A stretch of 64,000 nt of DNA from Setophaga petechia (Eukaryota; Chordata; Aves; Passeriformes; Parulidae). Shown piece by piece: positions 48,876 to 61,052 of the stretch (position 1 is its first letter; every line of letters begins with the position of its first letter). The notes under the pieces were generated by a model, which was given only the letters and a program-made list of their open reading frames with translations, was not told where the DNA came from and ran no database searches. The stretch covers positions 3,739,001-3,803,000 of the forward strand of contig JANCRA010000014.1 of NCBI GenBank assembly GCA_024362935.1, in the 5' to 3' direction. The position numbers and the translations under genes are program-made.

Positions 48876-49664
48876 ATTTAACATCCCTCACTTTTTTCCC
48901 CCTGTCACTACAGGTATGTAAGATATTTTGAGATATTTTGTGTAAGATATTTTGTGACTTTTAAATCAATATATCTTAGACCAACAAACCCCCAACTGCT
49001 CAGAGCAGGCTTGAACTGATGGTCCTGGCCTGTAGGATACAGGATCCTGATCCTGGCTAACAGGATGCTCCTCATGCACACCAGGAACATTAAATAAAAA
49101 CCAAAGAAATAACCTGGGAATGCAGTCAGGAGAGCAGAAAAGAACCTCCCTTAATAAAAAAAGAGATTGCATTACACAGCCATGCCTGCATTGCCATTAG
49201 CATGCTGGGTCTCCACTATCTGTAATTCCCAAAATATTTAATTTGCAGCCATGAGCAATCTTTAACACACAAAGAGGCAGGGCTCATGCAAAAGCAATTT
49301 GAAAGTAGCTAAATGCTCCAACTTCCAGTCTCTCTTTATTGCCTGAGACAGGACTGCTGCACTTTGGAATAGATTTTTCACACTGGCATGTTCTTTATTT
49401 GCTTTGCTGTGTAACTTTCTCCTCTTTCCTCCTCCTTGTTTTTTGTTTTTAGGCCTGTAACCATCCAGGCTGGTGAGCTGCCATGGAGGGAAGGAGAGCA
49501 GTGCAGAAAGGAGCCCCTGTGGAGGCAGGAGGTGTCCCAGGGCATTGATGAGAGGGATGGGGATGAAATCAGGGGGTCCAAATCAATGAAATCATCACAC
49601 CTGATGGGTGGGGACAGGATTTTCCAGCCAGCCTTTCATGTGCACAGCCATGAGGAGCTGATGC
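48876..49664. other. Intergenic DNA, no gene seen
   Basis: Base composition is ordinary, including normal G content up to about 49665. No domain-bearing frame is seen. The 3' part may belong to the element ending in the G-poor tail. Confidence 0.45.
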
Positions 49665-49985
49665 AGGCTGGGGTGCTTCATTAAACCTTTCATTCTTATT
49701 ATTTTTCATTCCTATTACTTTCTTTTATTACTGCTAATAAATTTTCTTTTTACCTTTTTAAAGATTTAAACCTACTTTACCTTCCTCCTAATCCTAACTC
49801 ACAACAACAAAAAATACCTACAAACAAATACCCAACCTACAAAAAAATACTCAACAGCAAAAAAAAAAAATTAATAATTAAGCAACACTAAAACCCACCA
49901 CACTCATTACCACAATTATCCCAAAATCTCAAAATTAGCAAAATCTCAAATTAACAATCCAAAACCACTACACCCCACCTGTGGC
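49665..49985 (+). mobile_element. G-depleted tract, possible hypermutated LTR tail
   Basis: Between 49681 and 49980 I count only five G in 300 bases, four of them followed by C. The first half is T/C-rich with a ctgctaataaa signal, resembling the 3' part of an avian LTR. The second half is A/C-rich. The abrupt return to normal G content at 49981 marks an edge. The mobile-element assignment is an inference. Confidence 0.45.
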
Positions 49986-50040
49986 ATCAATGGACTCCTA
50001 CTGCAGATCAGGACAGTAAAATGGTTTTACAGAATTCCTG

Positions 50041-50190
50041 TTGGGCTACAATATTCCAGATTTTACAGACATATTACAGATTTCACAAGAATTTTATAGA
50101 TTTTACAAGCATATTCAAGATTTCACAAGAATATTACAGATTTTACAAGCATATTCCAGATTTTACAAATATTACAGATTTTTCCAGAAT
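50041..50190 (+). repeat. 21/42-bp tandem repeat
   Basis: About seven units alternating attacagattttacaagcat and agatttcacaagaat forms, so that each pair makes about 42 bases. Confidence 0.85.
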
Positions 50191-52308
50191 GTACATGTGG
50201 AGCAGGGCACCTTTTGCAGGAGTGAACAGGAATGTGGGCATGAGAGAGAGCAGGGAGAAGGAAAATATGGAAATGTGCCTGTCAGAAACGTTGGCCAGCC
50301 CTTGAGGTTTATAAAATGTGCTTGTAAAAATATATTGTGGGCCACGGGTTTATGTGGCAGCTCTTAGGACAGAGACACAGTTTTTTAAATAACTGATCCT
50401 GAAGTCATAAAGAAAATTGCATGGAGATAATTTTCTGCTGCTAAAAGGATTCCAACAAATGGAATGTTTCAGCCTCCATCAGGCAGCCTCTGACTCTGTA
50501 CAGATTTATTCATCTGCTTAACCCTGGGCTCTGAATTGTCCCGTTGAGACCCCCCCTGGTGCCCTGCTCTAATATCAGAGAGTTAAGCTGAGAAACAGCA
50601 AGAAACCCTGGAGAGAGATCAGGATGCTGCTGCACAAAATGCTGCCCAGACAGCAATAAAGGAGACAGACTCTGCCCCACAAGCTCCCAGGTAAAGCCAA
50701 GGAAAACAGATGGGTACAGGAAGCAGGCTCAGAGCAAGGGCCAAAATGTTATGAGCAGTCTGAAAGTCAAAAGTCTACCCAGGCCTGGCTTTTGGCAAGG
50801 CTGAGCTTACAGAAGGGTTCAAAAGAACAGGAATAAGAGGGGTGCATTAGGGGTGAAGCTGTGAGAAAACAAACACAGGCTCCCCCCTGAAAACCTAAAC
50901 CAGTGGGATGGAAATGATGCACATCCACAAATCTTTTGTGCTCCTGTGTTCAGGGTGATTTTTCATGTGTTTCTCCTTCTGTGTTTGGATTGTACAGTCA
51001 AATCCTATGTGCTTGCATGTGGGAAAATAATTTAAGATTAATGGATGTGTTCAGCAGAAGAAAATTCTAATTATGAACAGGCTGAGTTCTTCAGCTTAGA
51101 AAAATGTTAAGGACACATATATAGGGCAATGTGAGAATAATTTCCATAGGATTGGTATTACTTAAAGGCAAAAAGAACTTTCACTATTTATGGCTCTTCT
51201 CTCAGATGGTTGCTTCAGGGATTTTTTTTTTTTTTTGCTTTTTCTTGTTGGTTTTTTTTAACAGTATTTCCTAATTTCTTTCCTTTTCTTCCTATTCTCT
51301 CTATGCCATGGCTGAGGAATTGCCACCATTAATATTTCATAACCTCCAGAGTATGTGCTAAAAACGTGGAAATGTAGAAACAAATCACTTTTTGGTGTTA
51401 ATGCAATATTGTACAAAGGAGGGATGAGACTCTTCGGGGGGAGGAAGGGGGCAGTAAAAATGTGTCTGGCAAAGCACATTGAGAGTTTTTAACCAGTTTA
51501 AACAATTTTATCACATCCTGTAGTGACTTATTAACAGTGCCTTCAACCTTTATATATTCCAATAACAACCTGATGTCTTCATCTTATCTTATGGAACTAT
51601 AATTGGCTGAATCCAGGTACCAGTGCCTGGAGGCCATAGAACCTTATAGACTTTAATGGCTCATTAGGTATTTATTCACTTTAACTTAAACAGCTCAGCC
51701 ATTTGTGGAAAATGAGCCCTTAAAATAGAATTAGGGTTTTTGGTTTGGTTTTTTTTTATTTTTTTTTTAGCTAAATGTAGTGCATAACTTGAACTGCCAC
51801 AGAGTTTAAATTTCCAGCTCTGCCAGTTTAATTTGGCTTTGCTCTCTTCCCTTTTCAAAATGGGTTGTGGCTTTGTAATAACTCCTTATGCTGAAGAGCT
51901 ATGCTGGTGGTACTGAGCACTGCTTGAATTAAACAGAATGCTTCCTTCAGTTAAAAACCCAGCCAGCCCCCACTAAATGTGTGCTTAATGCCTTTTGATA
52001 ACTCACACTGACAGGTGTCATCTCTGCAGGCTCCTGCAAGCCTTTAATCATCAGAAAGCAGAGACTGGAGGGGCCCGAATTAATCTGAATTTTAGCCAGG
52101 GTGGTGGGTGGTTCTTCTTCACTGTTCAAAATAGCAGGAGCTGGTGCTACACACATGGTGCACCTTGGGTTGTGTCCAAGCCCAGGAGAGAGGAAGACTC
52201 TAAAAGGTGACAGAGGCTGGGGGGGATGTGGTGCTGAGTTCCTTTAATGGCTCCAGTGAAGCCTCACTTGGTGTGAGGAAAAAAGGAGAACAGGAAACCC
52301 CATTCTCC
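50191..52308. other. Intergenic DNA, no gene seen
   Basis: T runs lie at about 51221-51260 and 51745-51768. Nothing else is recognised. Confidence 0.5.
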
Positions 52309-52692
52309 TGTCACAGACATATTTTATGAAAAATCCTTCTGTTAGGATCTTTTCTCCTGAGAGGCTGAGAAGCTTCAGCTTCTCCATGTTTTGCTGCTTT
52401 GGAATGTGATTTGGAGAATTGTTTCCCCAGCATGTGAAATTGTTTTTACTTGATGGCCAATGACAGCCACCTGTGTCGAGGCTGTGAGCAGCCACAAGAT
52501 TTTGTTATCATTCTTTTCTATTCCTTTCTAACCTTCTGATAAAATCCTTTCTTCTATTCATTTAGTAAGGTTTAAAATATTATTTTCTTTTAATATAATC
52601 TATGTCATAAAATAATAGATCAGCCTTCTGCAACATAGAGTCAAGATTCTCATCTCTTCCCTCATCCTGAGACCCCTGTGAACACCATCACA
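52309..52692 (+). mobile_element. Solo LTR, family A
   Basis: Starts TGTCACAGACATATTTTATG and ends CACCATCACA (384 bases). It is flanked by TTCTCC (52303-52308) and TCCTCC (52693-52698), a target duplication with one mismatch. The AT-rich region lacks an intact AATAAA, reading aataatagatcagcc. Confidence 0.88.
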
Positions 52693-54029
52693 TCCTCCTC
52701 TTTACTCACTGATCTGGAAGGCCCAGCACAGAGAAAAATGTGGGTTTTTTCTGAATTAAAAAATATATCAATGAAAATGTACTGTAACCACAATGTTGTT
52801 GAGTGGTTTTGTTGCAAATTGCTCTGCAAGGAGAATTTCTCTCGGGTTTAAAGGAAGATCATTTCTATAATGGGGTGGATCCCTTCTTTGTGTGGCAGCC
52901 CCTGGTAGGTTCTCAGTGCCTGCAAGTTTTGCTGAATTTTACTCCTGTCCTTCACTGCCCAGCAGTGTGAAATGGGCATGGGCTTGTGAAAAAGAGAATT
53001 ATGAGCAGGATGCCATGGAATTTATGGCTGCATTTGGCTTCTTGGGCCACCAGGGTCTCAGTGGGAAGGGAGAGCTCCTGCTCCTTGGGGTGCTGGCTCA
53101 GGTAGGTCGGTGATAATGAGAGGTGAACGTTCTGCTCTAGAGGCAAGCTGCCCAATTTTCCACCCTAAAAAAATCTACTTCTTTCCCATATCATCAGGCC
53201 CAGACTCTGCAGCCCAAAAGAAGTTTTATGTCATGAATGAATAAAAAAAAAAAATCTGGAAATTGCTTTTAAGCTGCCATTTTTTCATGTTTCCTCTTGT
53301 TCTTTTCCATTATTTGGAATGGTCTGAAAATGTCTGTATTTGCTCTATTTTGTTGAACAATACACTGTATATTTTGCTGGGGCAGGGTGGCTTTGTAAAG
53401 GGAAAAAATTATAGAGCTCTTAAAATACTCAGGAATGAAAATGGTGCCTTTAATATGATCAGATTGTGATGGACTCTGAGTGCCAATGGGAGCTGAGGGC
53501 TAAAATAAAGCATTGAGAGAGTTGTGGTCTAAAGAATGAACAGGATGAAGCTGAGGAAAAGCAGGAGCTGCTTGTTCCTCCATGGAGAATTGAAGGAGCA
53601 GTAAAATACTGAAAGGCTCTGTCTGTTCCAAAGGGATCATTAAGGTGAGTTTGTTACTTTAATTCACTTAGAGTGGTGCTTAAGGACAATTTGTTCCTGA
53701 TTCCCCCTGCCAGCTGAAGCAAATGGTTTTCTTTTCTTTCCCCTCTCTGAGACCACAGGAGGTTGTGAGAGGCAATGGCCAGAGACAGGAGCCAGGCTCC
53801 TCAGCCAGGTCCCCTCTCCATCATCCCCTGCTGCCTTCTGCACTGAACAGTGCCCACAGCTTCTCACACCCCATTTAAATTGATTTCAAACCAGTGCCAG
53901 GGGAATGCATGAGCACTGGGCTCTGTTTTGTGATGGGGGCTGGCATCCCTTCCCTTTAATTGTGGGGTTTCTCCTGCTCTGAGGATCCCCCATTGCCCAG
54001 TACCTTCAAAAAATTATCTGTATTGTCTG
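52693..54029. other. Intergenic DNA, no gene seen
   Basis: No recognisable gene or repeat; an A run lies at about 53242-53253. Confidence 0.5.
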
Positions 54030-54350
54030 TGTGAATTGTCCATTATTGTCTATATAAATGTACTTTATTGTCTATGGGAAATATACATTATTGTCTATGT
54101 GAAATGTACATTATAGTCTATATTAAGTGTTCAGTATTGTCTATGTGAAATGTCCTTTATTGTCTATGTGAAATGTCCATTATTGTCTATATGTTAATTA
54201 TTATCTATATGAAAATGAAATGTTAATTATTAGCTATATGAAATGTACATTATTGTCTATATAAAATGTACATTATTGTCTATGTGAAATGTTCATATTG
54301 TCTATGTGAAATGTTCATATTGTCTTTGGGAAATGTCCTTTATTGTCTGT
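54030..54350 (+). repeat. 22-23 bp minisatellite
   Basis: About fourteen units of attgtctatgtgaaatgt with ttcatt/acatt/ccttt linkers. Confidence 0.9.
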
Positions 54351-54734
54351 ATGAAATGTTTCTTTGATTTTTTTTTTCTTTGGAAAGCAATATATGTACA
54401 TAATGCCTGGACAGGTCCCTCACCCCCCTACCACTGTTAAATTTAGAAAAGGTGCCTTGATGTTTAATTCCTGCAGACTCCTGGGCTGATGGCAGTGAAG
54501 GGATGGCAGTAAGATCCCACATGGGATCAGACAGAATGGGCCCCACATCACACAGGGAACACAGGAACCACAATCCCTAAACCTCCTCTCCTTCCCTTCC
54601 ATTATTTCCATGCCAGAAATCATTATTAGGATAATGGCTCTTCCGGGAAAAGGCACCATTAAATCAACATTTCCTCCTAAGGAATCCTGGTGTTCCATGG
54701 AACTCCTGAGCTGGGCCTACCCCTGCTTCGTGCA
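54351..54734. other. Intergenic DNA, no gene seen
   Basis: Nothing recognisable between the minisatellite and the LINE fragment. Confidence 0.45.
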
Positions 54735-54830
54735 CAGGAGCGGTGTTGACACAATATATTTAGACTTGTGTAATGTGTTTGACTCAGAGCTGCACAACAT
54801 TCTGATTAAAACCAATTATCCCTGCACAAA
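54735..54830 (+). mobile_element. Decayed CR1-type reverse transcriptase fragment
   Basis: The + strand translation includes DTIYLDLCNVFDSELHNILI, which resembles the conserved (V/I)YLDFSKAFDTVSHNILI segment of CR1-type LINE reverse transcriptases. The similarity fades downstream. It is a short, inactive remnant. Confidence 0.6.
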
Positions 54831-54984
54831 ATCGGCGTGGCACATACTAAACACTCCCCAAGTGCTGCTTGGCAGCTTGCAGAGGGAGCTCTGGGTCTGG
54901 GATCAGCACTCAGGGGAGGTTTCCAGCTCCCTCTGGGGCCTCGCCATGGGTTGGGCACAGAAGATCTGGTGAAATTCTGGTGTC

Positions 54985-56067
54985 TGTGCTGGTTTGGGCT
55001 GGGATGGAGCTCATTCTGCTCTGTCTGGAGCTCAGTGAGGGTGCTGTGGGCAGCACACTGGTGAGTTTGGTTCTTGCTTAGAGGTGCTGGCCCTAAATCG
55101 AGGAGGTCCCTGTGGATCTGAGTGAGGAGGTGAAGGAGGGACCATGAGGGAGCGTGGCCGGGACAGCTAGGCCCAACATGGCACACCTCAGAACATCCTG
55201 CCAGTATGGGAACTGGGGAACTGGTTATGGACAGCTGGGCCCAACATGGCACACCTCAGAACATCCTGCCAGTATGGGAACTGGTTCTGGACAGCTGGGC
55301 CCAACATCTCACACCTCAGAACATCCTGTTCAGTACAGGGATTGGGGGAATTGGTTATGGACAGCTGGGCCAAACATCCCACACTTCAGGATATCCTGCC
55401 CTGTATGGGAACTGGGGGAATTGGTTATGGACAGCTGGGCCTAACCTTTCACACCTCAGAACATCCTGACAGTATGGGAACTGGGGGAATTGGTTATGGG
55501 CAGCTGGGCCCAACATCCCATACCTCAGAACATCCTGTTCAGTTTGGGAACTGGAGAACTGCCCAGTATGGGAACTGGGGAACTCGTTCTGGGACAGACT
55601 GGGCCAAACTGGAACATCCTACACCTCAGAACATCCTGCCAGTATGGGAACCGGAGAACTGGTTCTGGACAGCTGGGCCCAAGGACATCCCACACCTCAG
55701 AACATCCTGTTCAGTTTGGGAACCGGGGGAACTGGTTCTGGGAAACAGCCCCAAAATGCTCATGAGGACATTCCACACCTCAGAAGATCCTGTCCAGTAC
55801 AGGAATTGGGGGAACTGGTTCTGGGACAGGCTGGGCATCACCCAGAGGTTTGTGGGCAACTGTATTGGGCATCACTTGGTTTTGTAGGGGTATATCTCTC
55901 TCCTTTTAACCACAATTTGATCAGTAGTAGCAGCACTCTCTGCCTTGTTTCAATTATTAAAGTGTTTACCTGTCTTCATCTTGACCCGTGAGCCTTTCCC
56001 TCTCCTTTTCTCCCCCAGTTCTGCTGAGGCAGAGCACTGAGGGAGTGGCTCAAGGCCAACCCACCAC
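54985..56067 (+). mobile_element. Solo LTR with minisatellite-expanded core
   Basis: Starts TGTGCTGGTTTGGGCTGGGA, like a common bird LTR. It passes through a ggccgggacagct block, and after the repeat array resumes with ggctgggcatcac, gcatcacttggttttgtag, attattaaagtgtttacc and atcttgacccgtgag, matching that LTR's 3' part. It ends near ccaacccaccac. The region between is a tandem array derived from the LTR's own sequence. Edges are approximate. Confidence 0.7.
55160..55835 (+). repeat. Minisatellite inside the LTR, about nine units of 60-92 bases
   Basis: Units consist of ggacagctgggcccaacat, cacacctcagaacatcctg, ccagtatgggaactggg and a ggaactggttctg linker. Unit length varies with repeated ggaactg linkers. 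It is open on the + strand only because of the repeat. Confidence 0.92.
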
Positions 56068-57436
56068 TGCTTCCTTCTGAAAAGCTTCAGAACAACTTGC
56101 TGATGTGGAAAACTCAAGGTAATCATGGCATTGTCCAGTTGGAATGAAGGTTCTGATGTGCTTTGATTAAAGCCCACGTAAGGGAACAGCTTGTGTGAGG
56201 CACAGCAGACATTTCCTTAATTTAACAAGCCAAGGCAGGATGAGATCCAGTTAATTTTGCTTTAACTGTAATGACTCATTCCAATTGAAGTTATGGCCCT
56301 GGAGGTCAGTGGAAAAATAACTGCCCTGTGCTGACTTTGAGCCAAAACACAGTAACTCAGGGACTGAGGGCAGGATGGGACCTGTGGCAGAAAACTGGAG
56401 CCAGCAGAAATTCCACTCAGGCTTCAGGTGCTAAAATTTCTCACACAGACTATAGAACAGCTTTCATTATTTCATTTTACAGGTTGTAATCCTTCTTACA
56501 ACCTGTCCTGGCTCCTACCACAAAACACGCTCAGGATGTTACCAAGTGATGCATTTTGACCTGGATTCTACTGGAAGTCACATAGATTAAAGTAGTTTTC
56601 CCTTCTGGTGTAAAAATTCCATGAGGCTGAATGAGATCACAGCCTGTAATGACAGTGCTCACTGTCTCCTAGCACCAGCAGTGATTAGAAGCAGAATTAT
56701 AGTGTGGTGATTTCATGTCAGAGGACAATGCTTTATTAGAGTTTGATTTACTTAGTAATTTAAGTACATTGAATCAGAGCAGGGGAAAGTATTTCAGAAG
56801 TCATTTTTTCGTTAGCTGGGTTATTTTTGTTTTGTTCTGCCTTCATTGTGACCTTCATCAGACTGTAAGGGCTCCTGGAAAACAGGAACAGTGGTTTTTG
56901 GAGTTATGATTCACCCAAATGTAACACTGGTGGAGCAGCAGTGTGCCAAGGGAAGGTCTAAGGGACATAGAAAGAAGCTGATGACCTAAATATGAGCGTG
57001 GAACGGGCTCTTTTCCTGATTCCCATGAAGATGGTAATAGCTACTCTTGATTAGGAGTGCCCACTGTTAGTCACATTTAATTCCTCAAGTGGGGACTTAC
57101 ACCACCTGATTTTCCCAAGGATGAGGTAAAACTGCTCTGATTTAGGAATGTAGGTTCTGCAGAGAGTCCAAAGGAAAGAATTAAACATCTCCAAGGATGA
57201 TTCTGCTGCCATGGGCTCCTGAGAAAGGTGGGCTTACACAACTTCTAGAAATATCAGTGTTCCTACAAATAATGAGGTGCACTCTGATGCCTGGCTTTGA
57301 GACTGCAGCTGCTCTGGGTTGGTTCAGCCCTGTTCCTGTGCCTGTGGGTTCTCCTCCCCTGCTGCCCTTTCAGCAGCTCCAGCTCTCTGTGGGGCTGTGG
57401 GACAATCCCTGCCCTCACCTCTGCTCCAGGGCTGGC
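56068..57436. other. Intergenic DNA, no gene seen
   Basis: No recognisable gene, tandem array or mobile element. Confidence 0.5.
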
Positions 57437-57555
57437 ATGGAGGGATGGAGGGATGATGGATGGATGGATGGATGATGGATGGATGGATGGATGATGGATG
57501 GATGGATGATGGATGGATGGGTGGAGGATGGATGGATGATGGATGATGGATGGAT

Positions 57556-57588
<33 letters not shown>

Positions 57589-58545
57589 ATGGATGATGGA
57601 TGATGGATGGATGGATGGATGGATGGATGGATGGATGGATGGATGATGGATGGGTGGAGGATGGATGGATGATGGATGATGGATGGATGATGGATGGATG
57701 GATGATGGATGGGTGGATGGATGGATGGATGGATGGATGGATGGATGGATGATGGATGGATGGATGATGGATGGATGATAGATGGATGGATGGATGGATG
57801 GATGATGGATGGATGGATGATGGATGATGGATGGATGGATAGATGATGGATGGATGATGGATGGATGGATGGATGGATGATGGATGATGGATGATGGATG
57901 GATGGATAGATGGATGATGGATGATGGATGGATGGATGATGGATGATGGATGGATGATGGATGGATGGATGATGGATGGGTGGATGGATGGATGGATGGA
58001 TGGATGATGGATGGATGGATGGATGGATGGATGGATGGATGATGGATGGATGATGGATGGATGGATGATGGATGGGTGGATGGATGGATGGATGGATGGA
58101 TGGATGATGGATGGATGGATGATGGATGGATGATAGATGGATGGATGGATGGATGATGGATGGATGGATGGATGATGGATGATGGATGGATGGATAGATG
58201 ATGGATGGATGATGGATGGATGGATGGATGGATGGATGGATGGATGGATGGATGATGGATGGATGGATGAATGATGGATGGATGGATGGATGGATGGATG
58301 GATGATGGATGGATGGATGGATGGATGAATAATGGATGGATGGATGGATGGATGGATGGATGATGGATGATGGATGGATGGATGGATGATGGATAGATGG
58401 ATGATGGATGGATGGATGCCTGGCTGGCATGGAGGGATGGCATGGAGGGATGGATGGATGATGGATGATGGATGGATGGATGATGGATGGATGGATGGAT
58501 GGATGGATGGATGGATGAGGGATGGAGGGATGGATGGATGGATGG
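57437..58545. repeat. 1.1-kb GGAT-type microsatellite
   Basis: Interrupted (GGAT)n with frequent gatgatgg interruptions and longer repeated patterns (for example gggtggatggatgg at several places). Two minus-strand frames of over 400 residues read as endless His-Pro-Ser-Ile and are artefacts. Confidence 0.97.
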
Positions 58546-58558
58546 GAAGGGGTGGGCA

Positions 58559-58810
58559 ATAATCCCAGAATTCACAGAATCACTGGATTGGCAGAGACCT
58601 TCAAGATGATCCAGTCCACCCCAGCCCCAACACCTCAACCCTGGCACCCAGCACCACATCCAGGCTTTGTTAAACACACCCAGGGATGGGGACTCCACCA
58701 CCTCCCTGGGCAGCCATTCCAGAACTTTATCACTCTTTCCATGAAAAACTTTTCCCTTATATCCAACCTGTATTTCCCTTGGTGCAGCTTGAGATGAGCT
58801 CAAGGTCAGA
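58559..58810 (-). mobile_element. CR1 LINE 3' end, - strand
   Basis: Reads cagaattcacagaatcactg, cttcaagatgatccagtcca, gatggggactccaccacctc, cctgggcagccattccagaa and aaaaacttttcccttatatc, the reverse complement of a CR1 3' end. Its 3' tail lies at 58559, directly against the GGAT array. Confidence 0.88.
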
Positions 58811-60694
58811 GCAGGTGAGCAGGCAGGGGTTGCTGTTTAGGAAATCTTTAACTTCCCATTAAGGCTAATTTATCCTTTTTTTTCCCAGGCCCAGAAATTC
58901 CCATGCAAACACATCCTCTGCCATTTTCTGTGAAATTAACCCCTCTGCACCCCACCCTGGGTACCACTGGTGCTCCTGGGGCACTGTGACAGCACCTCTC
59001 AGGGAATGCATTGCCCCTGGGGCCACCAGGGGTTAGTTAAGCACTATTTCTGCATGCTTGATTACCAATTTGAGTTAATTAATGGGCTGCATGTGATCTC
59101 TATTAATTAGAGCATGCTCAAGCCTTGATAAAGTGTGTGTCCTCTTAGCAGAGCATAATGGCTCCACAAATCCCCTACAAACTGTGGTTAATTAGAAGTG
59201 CTTTAGGATTTCAGTGTTTAAGGGATGAGGAAAAAAAAGATAAAAACCCTTTTTTAATGGTTTTTAAGTGGTTCTAAGAAAAGCCTTCCACGAAGCGAAG
59301 GTAAGGATGGGTTTTTTTAAAGATTAAACAATTTGGTGGAAACAATTTTTCCCTGATTTGACAGCTTGGCTCTGACTGTTTTATCTGTGGGAAGAGCAGG
59401 GTTAGGATGGAGAAAAAAAAGGCAGAGGGACACATTGCTTCAGTGGAGGAGAGGAAAGAGTAATCTATGGTTGTTATTTCCTTAAATTTGATAGTCAGCT
59501 GTACCCAGCTGTGGAAACTCCAGGGAGGGCTCAGCTCCCATTTCCACCAGCCCCAGCTCTGGGCAGAAATCCTTTTTTGTCCTGTAATTAACATTTCCTG
59601 CTCATTGTCCTTGGTTTCAACCCTTCTGAAGCTGCACTTGGAGGCAAACCTGCCCAAACCTGACAGCAGAACACCACACATTTGAAAAAAAAGGGCCAAC
59701 TAATTAACCTTTCACTGTGGAGTGTGTTCTCTTATTTTGATTTACCTGCCAGTAGAGCTGAGGGCAGGATTGTCAGTTCAGTCTCTGTTCATGCCCTTTT
59801 GGCTCCTGCACTCCCACAAAGTTCCTGTGATTGGTGTGGGGTCCAAGCAGCAGAATATTTGTGTTGCATCCATAGAAACCTCCATGTTTTTTCTGTTTGT
59901 ATTGACCCAAACCCTGAAGTTCTTTGCCCTTATTCTGGCACAGCTGCCCTTACAGCCTACAAGAGTTTAGGTCAAGCACAGAGAAGGTCTTTGTTCCACT
60001 GAGTTCCATAAAACTCTTAAAAAATAATAGCACTGAGCACTAAAGATAAAGGTTAATATATTTATTATTTACACATAGGTAAATTATACATGATATTTAA
60101 TAAAATTAAAATTTTATGAGCTGTGTGGAACTGGCCATGTTTAAATGAGGGTTTTGCTCTTTCCCTCAGTTTTCTGGAGCACAGAGCCCTTCTGCACCAT
60201 TGGGAATTGTGTGTTTACACTGATTCCCTGTGGCACCACTTGAACTCTTCAACTCCTCCTCTCCCAAGGATGAAATCCTGTGGCATGGAAACTCCAATGC
60301 AATGGTGAGCTCAAATATAGATGTGAAATTAATATCAAAGCAGATTAAGGAGTATTTGCTCAGCTGTTGTCTGCCCAAGTCATTTTGCAGGACACAAAAA
60401 GCAATCAGCTTCATTTTTAGCAGGGCTGTTTCACTTAGCAAGCAGCTTGATTAAGGCAGATGCAAATGCAGCTCTGGCTATGTTTAAAATGGTGGCTGAG
60501 AATGATTCTTTTAATCTAGGCCCTCATTTCAAATGGCTGCAGGAAATGGAATAGTTGCTGGGGAAAAAGTAGCATGTGCTGTGTGGACAAAGCATTTGCC
60601 AGGGCAGACAAACAGCTTTCAAAAAAAGAAAAAGAAAAAAAGAGGAGAAAATTAGGAAAAAAACCCCAAACAGCAAAAAGGAAGAATTAATAAA
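58811..60694. other. Intergenic DNA, no gene seen
   Basis: Includes an AT-motif-rich stretch at about 59030-59215 discussed as a possible regulatory element, and an A-rich low-complexity run at about 60620-60690. Confidence 0.5.
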
Positions 60695-61052
60695 AATCTG
60701 GGGGTGTTTAGCCTGGAGAAAAGGAGACTCAGGGGTGACCTTATCACTCTGTCCAGCCAGCTCCTGAAAGGTGCCTGTGCTCAGCTGGGGCTGGGCTCTC
60801 TCTCCAGAACCAGAGCACACAGCCTCAAGCTGTGCCAAGGGAAATTCAAGTTGGATATTAGGGAAAAGTTTCTCACAGAAATGGTGATAAAGTTCTGGAA
60901 TGTTCTGCCCAGGGAGGTGGTGGAGCTCCCATCCCTGGGTGTGTTTATCAAAGCCTGGATGTGGCACTGGGTGCCAGGGTTTAGCTGAGGTGTTGGGGCT
61001 GGGTTGGGCTCGATCTTGAAAGTCTCTCCCAACCCAGTGATTCTGTGAAAAA
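60695..61052 (+). mobile_element. CR1 LINE 3' end, + strand
   Basis: Shows the CR1 order gtgtttagcctggagaaaag, gactcaggggtgacctta, tccagccagctcctgaaag, agggaaaagtttctcacag, ctgcccagggaggtggtgga, ctcgatcttgaaagtctctc and a final cagtgattctgtg. It is 5'-truncated. Confidence 0.9.

Noticed and set aside
49681..49980. Nuclear copy of mitochondrial DNA as the source of the G-poor tract
   Set aside because: Light-strand-like composition was considered, but no tRNA, rRNA or protein-gene feature of mitochondria is visible and the start resembles an LTR; kept only as an alternative.
55246..55887. 213-residue + strand open frame
   Set aside because: It follows the minisatellite within an LTR; no conserved protein is recognised.
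57324..58803. Two minus-strand open frames of 411 and 462 residues
   Set aside because: They translate the GGAT microsatellite as endless His-Pro-Ser-Ile and include part of a CR1; there is no domain and no codon structure.
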